Shown in pieces: positions 37,301 to 45,140 of a stretch of 64,000 nt of DNA. Under the pieces are notes generated by a model, which saw nothing but the letters and a program-made list of their open reading frames with translations, made no database searches and was not told the DNA's origin. Numbering within the stretch: position 1 is the first letter of the stretch; each line of letters starts with the position of its first letter. The stretch spans positions 496,001 to 560,000 of the forward strand of contig NZ_JAKIRP010000004.1 in assembly GCF_021646545.1 (NCBI RefSeq), read 5' to 3'. This DNA comes from Chitinophaga filiformis. Lineage in GTDB: Bacteria > Bacteroidota > Bacteroidia > Chitinophagales > Chitinophagaceae. The position numbers and the translations under genes were made by a program.

Positions 37301-37626
37301 CTCCATGGAAAGTCCTCCTCATAAAACTCTATAAATGGTAATCCGTTTGCAGCAAAGCTGGTATCTCCGGCGTAGGGCTCAATGCGTACGATAGCCTGTC
37401 TGCTGAAGCCAAGTACATCGCCCGGGCCGGTAAGTTTAATGGTTTTCTGAATGTTTTGCTGGCCGGTGGTATTGTCCAGTTTCCGGAACTCCAGTTGCAG
37501 TTCTGCGGTGAGTGAGGCACGTTCAATAACGGTGGAATTACCGCCCAAAGTATCTGTCTCTTCAATCTTCGCAGCAATTCCTTTCCGGCACCAGGGAAGA
37601 AATCCGTATGTAGCCAAATTGCTCAT
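34309..37626 (-). CDS. 1105-aa protein of the giant-protein operon, function unknown
   Basis: 1105 aa. The start ATG at 37626 lies 5 bp after the DUF6603 stop. The N-terminus reads MSNLATYGFLPWCRKGIA. Conserved-looking blocks are RLRPWISLIVLSEDEF, RLLCSRKLQKNKAYTAFVIPAFETGRLAGLG, VPPVYGIWHAN with QLNLDFRYRAAAGLGATIV, the C-terminal PGWFFILKERPGQVRFGLD and TWNDLSWEHL. No signal peptide, membrane helix or known catalytic motif is seen. Proteins with these blocks co-occur, as far as I remember, with the neighbouring giant families. It is probably a subunit or partner of the 2175-aa protein. Confidence 0.8.
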   Translation of the reverse strand: MSNLATYGFLPWCRKGIAAKIEETDTLGGNSTVIERASLTAELQLEFRKLDNTTGQQNIQKTIKLTGPGDVLGFSRQAIVRIEPYAGDTSFAANGLPFIEFYEEDFPWRYTPAKEHTPSGIQEQTRLRPWISLIVLSEDEFTLQTPVNALPYIAVSEEVVQNGFPRPQDVWAFAHVQINNPVTTGNIASEVGAEIDSDPDVALSRLLCSRKLQKNKAYTAFVIPAFETGRLAGLGISTTNVLAQQPAWKKAGPYSAQRPFHFPVYYQWSFRTGSSGDFETLAVGLKPIVLGEDVVDIAHMPLDISNPGFNLSAGEGGTQTINLEVALKPLNHVPDSWPAADPAGPEGVNSADLDTIGKLKDLLNLSADLLKADGVAQAGNNPYYNTSLGDDPMLVPPVYGIWHANIEQIGDPENYVWIEQLNLDFRYRAAAGLGATIVQKHQEEFMKQAWQQINKVNEANRRIEEARLASMVNQSLVKKHIVSAGNDIAVVITTPVQHLVKENNNSTVQQVFTESRIPNAVKSAAFRKLTRPGTTLSKVLKSDVNLKTAAPAGSGLIDRKTVLQNFNLDETNSKVLRSAFLKSSPSGSLEATDISKYAVAAVAYYQGEIFNTAKEILVTSIRDTVKAFTNVTLAQLTAHIDNHPSYTLAEKNTTKSILPKLAASSFPLKKNQTGDIIVTMDADQFSSLFDKGVNAKRFENVILKNTEPLNYDDIRPLTTGQQVVDLQQSINGFSNMVTGTEGVKTSPVFSGIETIAGKILTQLDPASTMARKLSSTISINKDGEFVPLQSLKPVMAYPEFEEPMYKYLLELSQNYILPNVDKLPDNSISVIGTNQSFIEAFLAGMNHEMARELLWREYPTDQRGSYFRQFWNTQDSIIPLDDDPAIDKELKRDITVMDLWQGALGDHTPRGQESTLVLVIRGELLRKYPNTMIYAQKAMYNPANATHARQLTSQINDTNSRFPLFKAQIGEDITLLGFSLTEEEAKGERITDVNTSPAGKNPGWFFILKERPGQVRFGLDDWQSDDGSTMPPANVKPATWNDLSWEHLVSSKSALENYHINFSTAVEIQQPENQPKWNSNAADLAAILFQDPVLFARHAAEMLPH

Positions 37627-37631
37627 ATATC

Positions 37632-40600
37632 TTAGTTTAACTGGTATTCGCTTAAATGATAGGCTGGAACAATGCTGACCCCTCCCTGTAATGTGGGCTG
37701 CTGATTAAGTGCTGCTGCCAGTGTATCTTCAGCAACGGCACGGCTGCCTCGTGAGAACCCGTTTACAGTAAGAGGCTGCATTGTTGCATTGTCTATAATA
37801 ATATAATCTTCCTCTGCAACGCTGACAGCATTCTTTTTCAGTTTAGTCTGCCGGTAAAGTGCTGACAAAGGCGATTGTCCGATGGCTCCGCCTTTTGCCA
37901 TTTTTTTGAAGGATTGCAGGTCCACTTCGAATGTTTGTTCAGAAGGGTTAGCGTCAAAATCAGAAATGCGGATATCGAATTTTGCCGGGCGGTTAAAGGC
38001 ATAATTAACATGTAGTGCATTGTCTGTTTCCTGTATCCTTATACCACCGGCTTCCTGTGTAAATGAGGCGGCCTTTAATTTATCGGCATCATTCATTTTC
38101 CTGAATGCTGATGGCGCAAATACTTCTTTCACCACCTGGATACCCACGTTATTTCCAGCCAGTTTAAAAGACTTTATGTTAACGGACTTAATGTCGCCTG
38201 GCGCGGCATTTCCAAACCTGCTGATCTCAAGGTTCAGTGGCATGATGGTCTGAGTTACTTTCAGGAAGCCACTGGGCTGTAATAACACTTCGTTATCCGC
38301 AGCGTTCATCTTTCCCAGTGTGATCAGCGCAGGGCGGTCAACCGGAGCTTCTACTGTCCAGTTGGCCGGCAATGAAAACGCTTCTATTATTTTCGGCAAT
38401 ACAGGAATGCTTTCTTCTATCAGTTTTTTAGCTTCTCCCCAGGTAACGTTCAGTCTTACTTTCACTGAGATAAATAAGATGGAGAACGAAGCGGTACCGC
38501 GTGCGTGCCATGGCGTTGGACCGGTAAGTGTGAAATCGAGGGCGATAGATAATATGGTGGAGTTCCCCCATTTCACTGCTAACCCTGCTGCTATACGGGC
38601 TTCAAAACGGAATGGAGAGAACTGGAACAATACATCGAACAAAAGGAACCCTACGACGCTGAACTTGGAGATTTTGTACCTAAAATCAATACGGGCACCG
38701 AATTGCACTGTATTTGACGTTACAGCAAAATAGGCTGTCAATACCAGACGTGGATTGCCTGCCAGGATCGTAAGCGTGATCCTTTTCATAGACGGAACGC
38801 GCAATTCCGCAGGTGGTGAGAAAGACGGGTGGAAACCGCCGGCAGACATCAGGAAAGCTTTATTCTGCCCCCAGCTTAAACGCACGGCCATCTGCCCCTC
38901 CAAAGTGAAAGTGAGAATGCGGGAGTCATATAACGCCGCATCAAAAGCCAGGTATTTGTTATCAAAATCTATTACACCTGCAAAATTCACCTGCAGTTTT
39001 AAAATAGCTTTATCTTCAGAAGGTAATGCGATCTTGAGTACACCAAGTATGGCTAGTCTGACGGGGCTGGGAAACTCCAGTGCAATACCAAAATCAATTT
39101 TTACCAGTGTAGGTACGCCCCAGGTAATACGGGCCATCAGGCCTATAAAGAACTGGTCCTTTTGTATGGGGAACAGTGTTTTGATCTGTGGCAGCAATGT
39201 TGGCATACTTGCCACAATGTTCTGCGGGAATAATATATTCGATATTGAATTATTGCGCGCTCCCTCCAGCAGGGCAGGTACGTTGATGGTACGGTGAATG
39301 CCAAGCATACCACCCAGTCCTCCGAGGAAGAAACCCATGCCCAATGCAATGCCCGGAGAAAACGTAGCACTGATAATGATCAGTAGAGAAAATCCCTTTG
39401 AACCATCAGGCAGTTTTGTATTGATAATACCAACAGCTGCAACCTGGATACTATTGTTTATTGAAAGCTCTAAGGCCCCAACGTATTCGCCTTTGTCGGG
39501 ATCGAATTGCAGAAAGCCGCCACCTTTTACAACCTTTGCATCAATGGATATGCCTACTCCTTTGGGAGGTTTAAAGCCGATATCCATATGGGCGAATCCC
39601 ATATTTCCGTTCGGTATAAAAGACAGTGTGGCAGAAGCTCCTACATCCTGTACCGCCAGCGTGATCGGCCCCAGGGTACCTTTCAGGTTAGCGCCTATAG
39701 CCAGCGGGAAAGCGCCTGCTTTCGGCTTGAAGCCGATAGACAGCCCATTAACACTTACAGGGCCAACCTGTTTGTTGACCGGCAGATTTATTTCCAGTGC
39801 ACTGCTTCCTTCTATGTAAAATCCTCCTTCGCTCGACCAGCCCAACCTGAGGTCAAAATCCACTTCCAGGTTTAACGGTGGAAGAAGGGACTGGAGAAAG
39901 CTGTCTGCACCGTCAGCTTTCAGGACGATCTTGCATTGTTTCAGGGATGCTTCAAAGGAGATCTTGCCGGACGACTTGTTTTCTGTAGCATTCCATTCAA
40001 GACGTGATTTTACCTGTACTATCACTTCGCTCAACTGTATGCGCGTACCTCCCGGAATACCCAGCAGGATAAAGGGAGCGCCACCGGATTTCTTACCAGT
40101 AATTGTGTATTCTATGTTACCCTGCAGGGATGTGGCGGTTACAGGAGGCGCAATATATATGCGGCCGCCGGGTTGTAAAAGTAATGATGCTGAAAGCGGA
40201 ATGTCAGCATCCAGCTTAACCTTTGATGTCCAGTCTCCCTGCTTTATTTCCTGCGTTGTCTGCGCTATGGGTAAATTCAACTGAAACTGCAGGCCATTGG
40301 GTTGTACATTTTTGTTGATCGTAGCCTCAGCAACGAAAAGTTCCATCGTGGGGTCTGTCGGGGAGGAATTGAATATAACTGGCATTCCCAGTTCCACCAG
40401 TATGTTCTCGAGACGTCCGAACAACAGTGTGGCATTGATATCAGAGGTTCCCCATCCATACATATCGCGCATTTGTTTGGCGCTGTTGCCTAACCAGCCA
40501 CCTATCTTGCCGAAATCAAAATCATATTTATTGTAGGGAACAGCATTGGGATCAGGGGAATTCACATTTTGGGGAATGACCTCGAGTACGCCAAGGAATT

Positions 40601-41033
40601 GCAGCATCGATACCAGCCCAGGTACCTGTTCAAGATATTGTACGATCAACCGGTACAATACTCTCTTCAATAATTCATCAGCGCTGGGAATCTCATCAAA
40701 AATGCCGTCACCGGACGATTTAAGGCTTTTAACGGCTGTCATTACACTTTTAATTGCAGTGACAGCCTCCTTTCCCTTTGCTATTATTTCTTCGATATTT
40801 CCTTCATTTACTGCCGCTGTCAGGGAATTTATAATGATCAGCAGATCATCCATGGCATCTGTAATTGTACCCAGTGCCGTGGATATGTTCAGTACCTGTG
40901 CTTCACTTATATTGATGCCTATTTCCTGCAGGAAATCACCAGCTCTGTGGGGCTTCAATTCATAAACCAGGGGTTCAAGCATTTGTGAAACGCGTATGGC
41001 AAATGCTTCGATAGTTCCGGTTGAATTGCTCAT
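37632..41033 (-). CDS. DUF6603-type protein, first gene of the giant-protein operon
   Basis: 1133 aa. The first ~130 residues are helical. Residues 200-870 form a very long series of alternating polar/hydrophobic beta-strands with the DUF6603 core: GISIDAKVVKGGGFLQF (494-510), DPDKGEYVGALELS, KLPDGSKGFSLLIII (540-554), a glycine-rich LGMGFFLGGLGGMLGI (564-579), SNILFPQNIVA (598-608) and FHPSFSPP (734-741). The tail (about 880-1133) is a separate region. There is no signal peptide. The function of the family is unknown. The repeated amphipathic beta pattern could make a groove or sheath (inference). It begins the operon; I found no clear TAnnTTTG promoter in the 100 bp upstream. Confidence 0.85.
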   Translation of the reverse strand: MSNSTGTIEAFAIRVSQMLEPLVYELKPHRAGDFLQEIGINISEAQVLNISTALGTITDAMDDLLIIINSLTAAVNEGNIEEIIAKGKEAVTAIKSVMTAVKSLKSSGDGIFDEIPSADELLKRVLYRLIVQYLEQVPGLVSMLQFLGVLEVIPQNVNSPDPNAVPYNKYDFDFGKIGGWLGNSAKQMRDMYGWGTSDINATLLFGRLENILVELGMPVIFNSSPTDPTMELFVAEATINKNVQPNGLQFQLNLPIAQTTQEIKQGDWTSKVKLDADIPLSASLLLQPGGRIYIAPPVTATSLQGNIEYTITGKKSGGAPFILLGIPGGTRIQLSEVIVQVKSRLEWNATENKSSGKISFEASLKQCKIVLKADGADSFLQSLLPPLNLEVDFDLRLGWSSEGGFYIEGSSALEINLPVNKQVGPVSVNGLSIGFKPKAGAFPLAIGANLKGTLGPITLAVQDVGASATLSFIPNGNMGFAHMDIGFKPPKGVGISIDAKVVKGGGFLQFDPDKGEYVGALELSINNSIQVAAVGIINTKLPDGSKGFSLLIIISATFSPGIALGMGFFLGGLGGMLGIHRTINVPALLEGARNNSISNILFPQNIVASMPTLLPQIKTLFPIQKDQFFIGLMARITWGVPTLVKIDFGIALEFPSPVRLAILGVLKIALPSEDKAILKLQVNFAGVIDFDNKYLAFDAALYDSRILTFTLEGQMAVRLSWGQNKAFLMSAGGFHPSFSPPAELRVPSMKRITLTILAGNPRLVLTAYFAVTSNTVQFGARIDFRYKISKFSVVGFLLFDVLFQFSPFRFEARIAAGLAVKWGNSTILSIALDFTLTGPTPWHARGTASFSILFISVKVRLNVTWGEAKKLIEESIPVLPKIIEAFSLPANWTVEAPVDRPALITLGKMNAADNEVLLQPSGFLKVTQTIMPLNLEISRFGNAAPGDIKSVNIKSFKLAGNNVGIQVVKEVFAPSAFRKMNDADKLKAASFTQEAGGIRIQETDNALHVNYAFNRPAKFDIRISDFDANPSEQTFEVDLQSFKKMAKGGAIGQSPLSALYRQTKLKKNAVSVAEEDYIIIDNATMQPLTVNGFSRGSRAVAEDTLAAALNQQPTLQGGVSIVPAYHLSEYQLN

Positions 41034-41956
41034 TGCAAAACGGAATTAAGGGATTAGCAAAAAACAAATTTCAAAATGGGATCAAAAGATTGCCTGAACC
41101 GCTTTTAAGGTCGCCCCCTAGTTATTCATATTTATCAGCAAACAACAATACAACGACATATATGATTTGGAAATCAGGTACAATAGCGAAAGCAGAATAG
41201 GGAAGTTAACAATGTTATTTGGGGTAATTGTTACTTAATCCTGCCGTCAGCAGATCCGGAAGATGAATTTACAGCATTATTGATTTTAAACAAATATTTT
41301 TGAACTTATTTTAAAAAAATACGGGATACTACGTATTTATGTTTGTTTTTATATATCGCGGTCCTCTTAAATAAATATCAATTCACTACCTTTTCCTGCT
41401 TGATCTCTTTTCTCTGAGTCCATTACAATGATATTTTTTTTCGCCGGATCAATAAGGAAGTGGTTATCGAAGTGTATTTCTGAAGGCGCCGTTAATATGG
41501 CTTCTATGCATCACTCGGTACATATGTTTCCTATTTTATAAACGTTGCTATAACTGAACTCATGCGTGATAAACAGGAAAATCATGAGACAGCAGACGAT
41601 GCTGCTGAATTGCCTGCCTTCCTGGTGTCTTAACAGTCATAGCCGGCGGATTTTATTCGTTTAAGTGCTTCCATTTTCCTACCTTACAAGAGCAGCGGTT
41701 TTTAACGGCCGGGAAGCGCAAGTCGGACCGTGTTGTCTTATGATAACGCAAGTGTAATTCCAAAAGACTGGTTGTGTGGACCTATTGTTTTTCTTTATAC
41801 CAATTGACAATTTGCTATTTGCCATGCGATCTCAACATACTTGAGAAAAGAACGAAGTAGTTAACAACAAAATTTACCTGCAGCTTATAAAATATGCTTT
41901 GTAAACATGTGAACGGAACAGCAGCAGCAGATTAGTCCGTTTCAAAACAAACTTAT
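41034..41956. other. 923-bp intergenic region upstream of the giant-protein operon
   Basis: AT-rich, no supported gene. A 23-codon frame (41562-41633, plus) starting MRDKQENHET is too short to judge. The operon promoter must lie here, but I see no consensus -7 element on the minus strand close to 41033. The length suggests regulatory DNA or decayed genes. Confidence 0.5.
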
Positions 41957-42400
41957 ATGAAAACAGGACTTTTGACATTTCTTCTACTATTTCCAATTCT
42001 ACTTATGGCGCAATCAAATAACAAAGTAACAGAAGATTTTCTCCAGTCTTTTGCTGATGCATTTAATGCTCATGATGTGAAGACGATAATGTCACACATG
42101 GTTGATGACTGTGTGTTTGAGGCTTCGGCGGGACCAAATTTTGATGGAGAAAAATTTACGGGGCAGGAACAGGTTAAGAAAGCATTCGAAAACGTATTTG
42201 CAACATTCCCAGATGCTCATTGGGCCAATGCCAAACACTTCATTTCAGGGAACAGAGGCTTCTCCGAGTGGATTTTTACAGGAACCAAATCAGATGGCAC
42301 CAAGGTTGAGGTTATGGGATGCGATCTATTTACTTTTAAGGATGGCAAAATAGCTATTAAGAATTCCTATAGAAAGAATCGGGCAAATAGAAGCTTATAA
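41957..42400 (+). CDS. Exported NTF2-like (SnoaL-type) protein
   Basis: 147 aa. Signal peptide MKTGLLTFLLLFPILLMAQ. The mature part is a single cone-shaped alpha+beta NTF2-like fold: SFADAFNAHDVKTIMSHMVDDCVFE, then KAFENVFATFPDAHW and MGCDLFTFKDGKIAIKNSYR. Such proteins bind small hydrophobic ligands or act as isomerases or hydratases; no catalytic role can be assigned. It is probably transcribed alone. Confidence 0.82.
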   Translation: MKTGLLTFLLLFPILLMAQSNNKVTEDFLQSFADAFNAHDVKTIMSHMVDDCVFEASAGPNFDGEKFTGQEQVKKAFENVFATFPDAHWANAKHFISGNRGFSEWIFTGTKSDGTKVEVMGCDLFTFKDGKIAIKNSYRKNRANRSL

Positions 42401-42591
42401 AGGAGATAAGACCCGCCTCCGGCAGGTAATAGCTTCAGTATTGGAATAGTACTCAAAGAGAACATCAGACTCACCAACATGAATAAACTACTGATCTTCG
42501 ATTGGTTTAAGTAAATCCGTCTGCTGAAAGATCATTTAGCGTTGGTCGACTTTACAAAAGTGATCAGCAGACCAAAATTAATGTAACACTC

Positions 42592-42963
42592 ATGATTGAA
42601 GTAATTCGAAATAGGATAAAAAAGATAGTAAGCGAGTGGAACATTGACTTACAACGTTTGGCTGATAATAAAGAAATTATAGCTATAAATTTCGGAGCCC
42701 AAAAGGTATATAATGGATTTGAGCTTTATCTTTCCGGACACACCTGGTATGATGGCTACGACTTATGGTTATTGGACGCAGATTGGTCCCCCAATAACAA
42801 TTATATTTCATTAGGCATAGAATCATTGAAGTTTGATAGACTTAAAATTCTGGAAGAATATGAGAACATTTTAAAAAACGAAATCAGTAACTCAAAAGAC
42901 TTGTATCAAAATTTTATTGTAGTCGTTGGGCTCGTGGACAGTGATTTTAAACAACTAAAGTAA
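42592..42963 (+). CDS. Hypothetical cytoplasmic protein
   Basis: 123 aa, AT-rich. It has no signal peptide. Segments IIAINFGAQKVYNGFELYLSG and WYDGYDLWLLDADWSP are aromatic-rich, and the C-terminal half is helical. I do not recognise a family. Size, acidity and isolation are reminiscent of immunity proteins, but nothing here proves it. Confidence 0.6.
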   Translation: MIEVIRNRIKKIVSEWNIDLQRLADNKEIIAINFGAQKVYNGFELYLSGHTWYDGYDLWLLDADWSPNNNYISLGIESLKFDRLKILEEYENILKNEISNSKDLYQNFIVVVGLVDSDFKQLK

Positions 42964-43123
42964 AAAACCGGAGTACATAGGCCCTGCCAGTGCACTGAAC
43001 AAGACACTAGCAATATCTTCATCAATCCGTGACTGAAAAAGTAAATTAGTTGGACTACGCATTCTGCTTATAGCGTTTTGACGCCGCAAATGTTTACCAG
43101 GAAAAACTTTACCGCCAGCAATA

Positions 43124-44032
43124 TCAGGCACTGCCCTGCTCCTTATACTGCACAGGCGTTATCCCTGTCACTTTCTTGAAAAGGCGGGTAAAATAAGAAG
43201 GATTTTCAAACCCCAACTCATAGGCAACACCTGCAATGCTCTCATCTGAACTTAGTAATCTGTTTTTCGCTTCTTTAATCAGGTGGATATGAATATGATC
43301 GAGGGCTGTCTTACCGGTTTCCTGTTTAAGCAGGTCGGTCAGATAACGGCTGGAAAGAAAAAGCTCTCCCGCCATGTAATTAACGGTCGGTAATCCTTGC
43401 TGGCGGGATGCACCGGTCTCGAAATAATGCTGCAGCACCTGTTCAAACTTCTTTATTGTTTTTCCTGATACGTGCTTGCTCCTGTCAACGAACTGCCTGT
43501 TATAAAAGCGATCTGAATACTTGAGGATGGAATCTATATGGGAAAGAATGATGTCCCGGCTGAATTCATCTGTACTGTTCTCGTATTCGGCGCGAATACT
43601 GTCGTAGAGATCCCACATGATCTGCTCTTCAGCAGGCGACAAGTGAAGCGCTTCATTGATTTCATATTCGAAGTAACCGTAGTTCTTAATACCCTCATGC
43701 AACGGGTGACCAGACAAATAATCTTCATGAACGAAAATCACAAATCCTTTCTCTGCAAATTGCACATTACTCACCTCAATGATCTGCCGGGGTTTCATAA
43801 AAACCATGGACCCATTATTGTGATCATACCTGGTTTTGCCGTATAGTACATACCCTGACTTAATCTTCTTCAGGGCGATCATATAAAAATCGCCGGTGAA
43901 TCTTGACTCGCCAAGTGAATAACTCATAAGTTCCTTGCAGGTCATCAGGCTGAGTAAAGGATGTTGTGGCTGCGGATAGCCGCTTTTCTCATGCAACTCT
44001 GCTATGCTCCTGTAATGACTGATCTTGTCCAT
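43124..44032 (-). CDS. AraC family transcriptional regulator
   Basis: 302 aa. N-terminal cupin-like sensing domain, then the C-terminal AraC double HTH with YMAGELFLSSRYLTDLLKQETG and IAGVAYELGFENPSYFTRLFKKVTG, ending in the usual ITPVQYKEQ. It is divergent from the SDR gene at 44229 (196-bp gap), which it probably regulates. Confidence 0.92.
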   Translation of the reverse strand: MDKISHYRSIAELHEKSGYPQPQHPLLSLMTCKELMSYSLGESRFTGDFYMIALKKIKSGYVLYGKTRYDHNNGSMVFMKPRQIIEVSNVQFAEKGFVIFVHEDYLSGHPLHEGIKNYGYFEYEINEALHLSPAEEQIMWDLYDSIRAEYENSTDEFSRDIILSHIDSILKYSDRFYNRQFVDRSKHVSGKTIKKFEQVLQHYFETGASRQQGLPTVNYMAGELFLSSRYLTDLLKQETGKTALDHIHIHLIKEAKNRLLSSDESIAGVAYELGFENPSYFTRLFKKVTGITPVQYKEQGSA

Positions 44033-44228
44033 CTACGTTAATTGGTTTACAGTTTTCCTTCTTCGTTTACAATGCTCCGTTCCGCCTATTTCATTGTTAC
44101 AGCGACCTGAAAGTCGGATAAAAATCACTTTTCGTAATTCTGTGCTATTCTTCAGCTCAAATGGGTTATTTGCCCGCCTCAATTGCTGGTAGCTTTGTCA
44201 TATCAAAGTTAACAATAAACATAAGAAA

Positions 44229-45050
44229 ATGGCAAAGACAATATTCATTACAGGAGCATCTAAAGGATTTGGTAAACTCTGGGCAGAAGCGCTGCTGCAA
44301 CGTGGCGACAATGTAGCGGCGACATCTCGTGACATTAATGGACTGAAAGACCTTGCTGACCGTTATGGCGACCGTTTTCTGCCGATCCGCCTCGATATTA
44401 CCGACAGGAATGACGCTATCAGGGCCATCAATCAGACAAAAGAACGATTTGGCAAATTGGATGTAGTGATCAATAATGCCGGCTATGGCGTGTTTGGTGC
44501 GATTGAAGAGGTGAAGGAACAGGACGTGAAGGACGTATTTGAGGCAAATGTGTATGGAACGCTATGGGTAACGCAGGCCGCACTGCCTGTATTACGTGAA
44601 CAGGGCCATGGGCATATCATCCAGCTGTCAAGTGTCTTAGGCATATGGTCCCTACCAACACTGGGTATCTATAACGCTACAAAGTTCGCTGTGGAAGGTC
44701 TCAGTGAAGCACTGGCAAGTGAAGTGAGTAGCCTGGGCATCCATGTCACACTCGTAGAACCCAATGGATATATGACAGAATTTGGCGGCAAATCTGCCGT
44801 GCTCAGTGAAACCATTGAAGCCTATGATGCTGCAAGGACAGAACTTTTCCAAACGGAAGGGATGTTACCTGGCGATTATGGCAAGCCGGAAGCAACCGTA
44901 CCTGCTATCCTGAAGCTGATAGACAGTCAAAATCCTCCGTTGAGATTGTTCCTCGGTAACCTCGGCTACCGGAAAACCCAGCGTGTCTACGCCGACAAGC
45001 TTCAGACCTGGAAAGAATGGGACGAAGTAGCTGTTGCAGCACACGGCTGA
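44229..45050 (+). CDS. Short-chain dehydrogenase/reductase
   Basis: 273 aa classical SDR. Cofactor motif TGASKGFG near the N-terminus, NNAGYG, a catalytic Ser in SSVLG, and the YNATK active-site pair. It is probably NADP(H)-dependent, as a basic residue follows in the first glycine-rich loop and the next strand ends TSRD. The substrate is unknown. It is divergent from an AraC regulator, a common arrangement for stress-inducible SDRs. Confidence 0.9.
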   Translation: MAKTIFITGASKGFGKLWAEALLQRGDNVAATSRDINGLKDLADRYGDRFLPIRLDITDRNDAIRAINQTKERFGKLDVVINNAGYGVFGAIEEVKEQDVKDVFEANVYGTLWVTQAALPVLREQGHGHIIQLSSVLGIWSLPTLGIYNATKFAVEGLSEALASEVSSLGIHVTLVEPNGYMTEFGGKSAVLSETIEAYDAARTELFQTEGMLPGDYGKPEATVPAILKLIDSQNPPLRLFLGNLGYRKTQRVYADKLQTWKEWDEVAVAAHG

Positions 45051-45095
45051 TGATGGCCCGTAAATACGGGACAGGCTCATAATTAAGCTAAATGT

Positions 45096-45122
45096 AAAGA
45101 GGGTGCCTTTGACACCCTCTTT
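45096..45122. terminator. Bidirectional terminator
   Basis: AAAGAGGGTG / CACCCTCTTT (45096-45105 with 45113-45122) form a perfect 10-bp stem with a 7-nt loop between the convergent SDR and T9SS genes. Confidence 0.8.
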
Positions 45123-45140
45123 GACGTAAACAGGTCGTTC

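Noticed and set aside
41562..41633. 23-codon frame in the intergenic region before the giant-protein operon
   Set aside because: Too short, without a clear ribosome-binding site or hydrophobic pattern.
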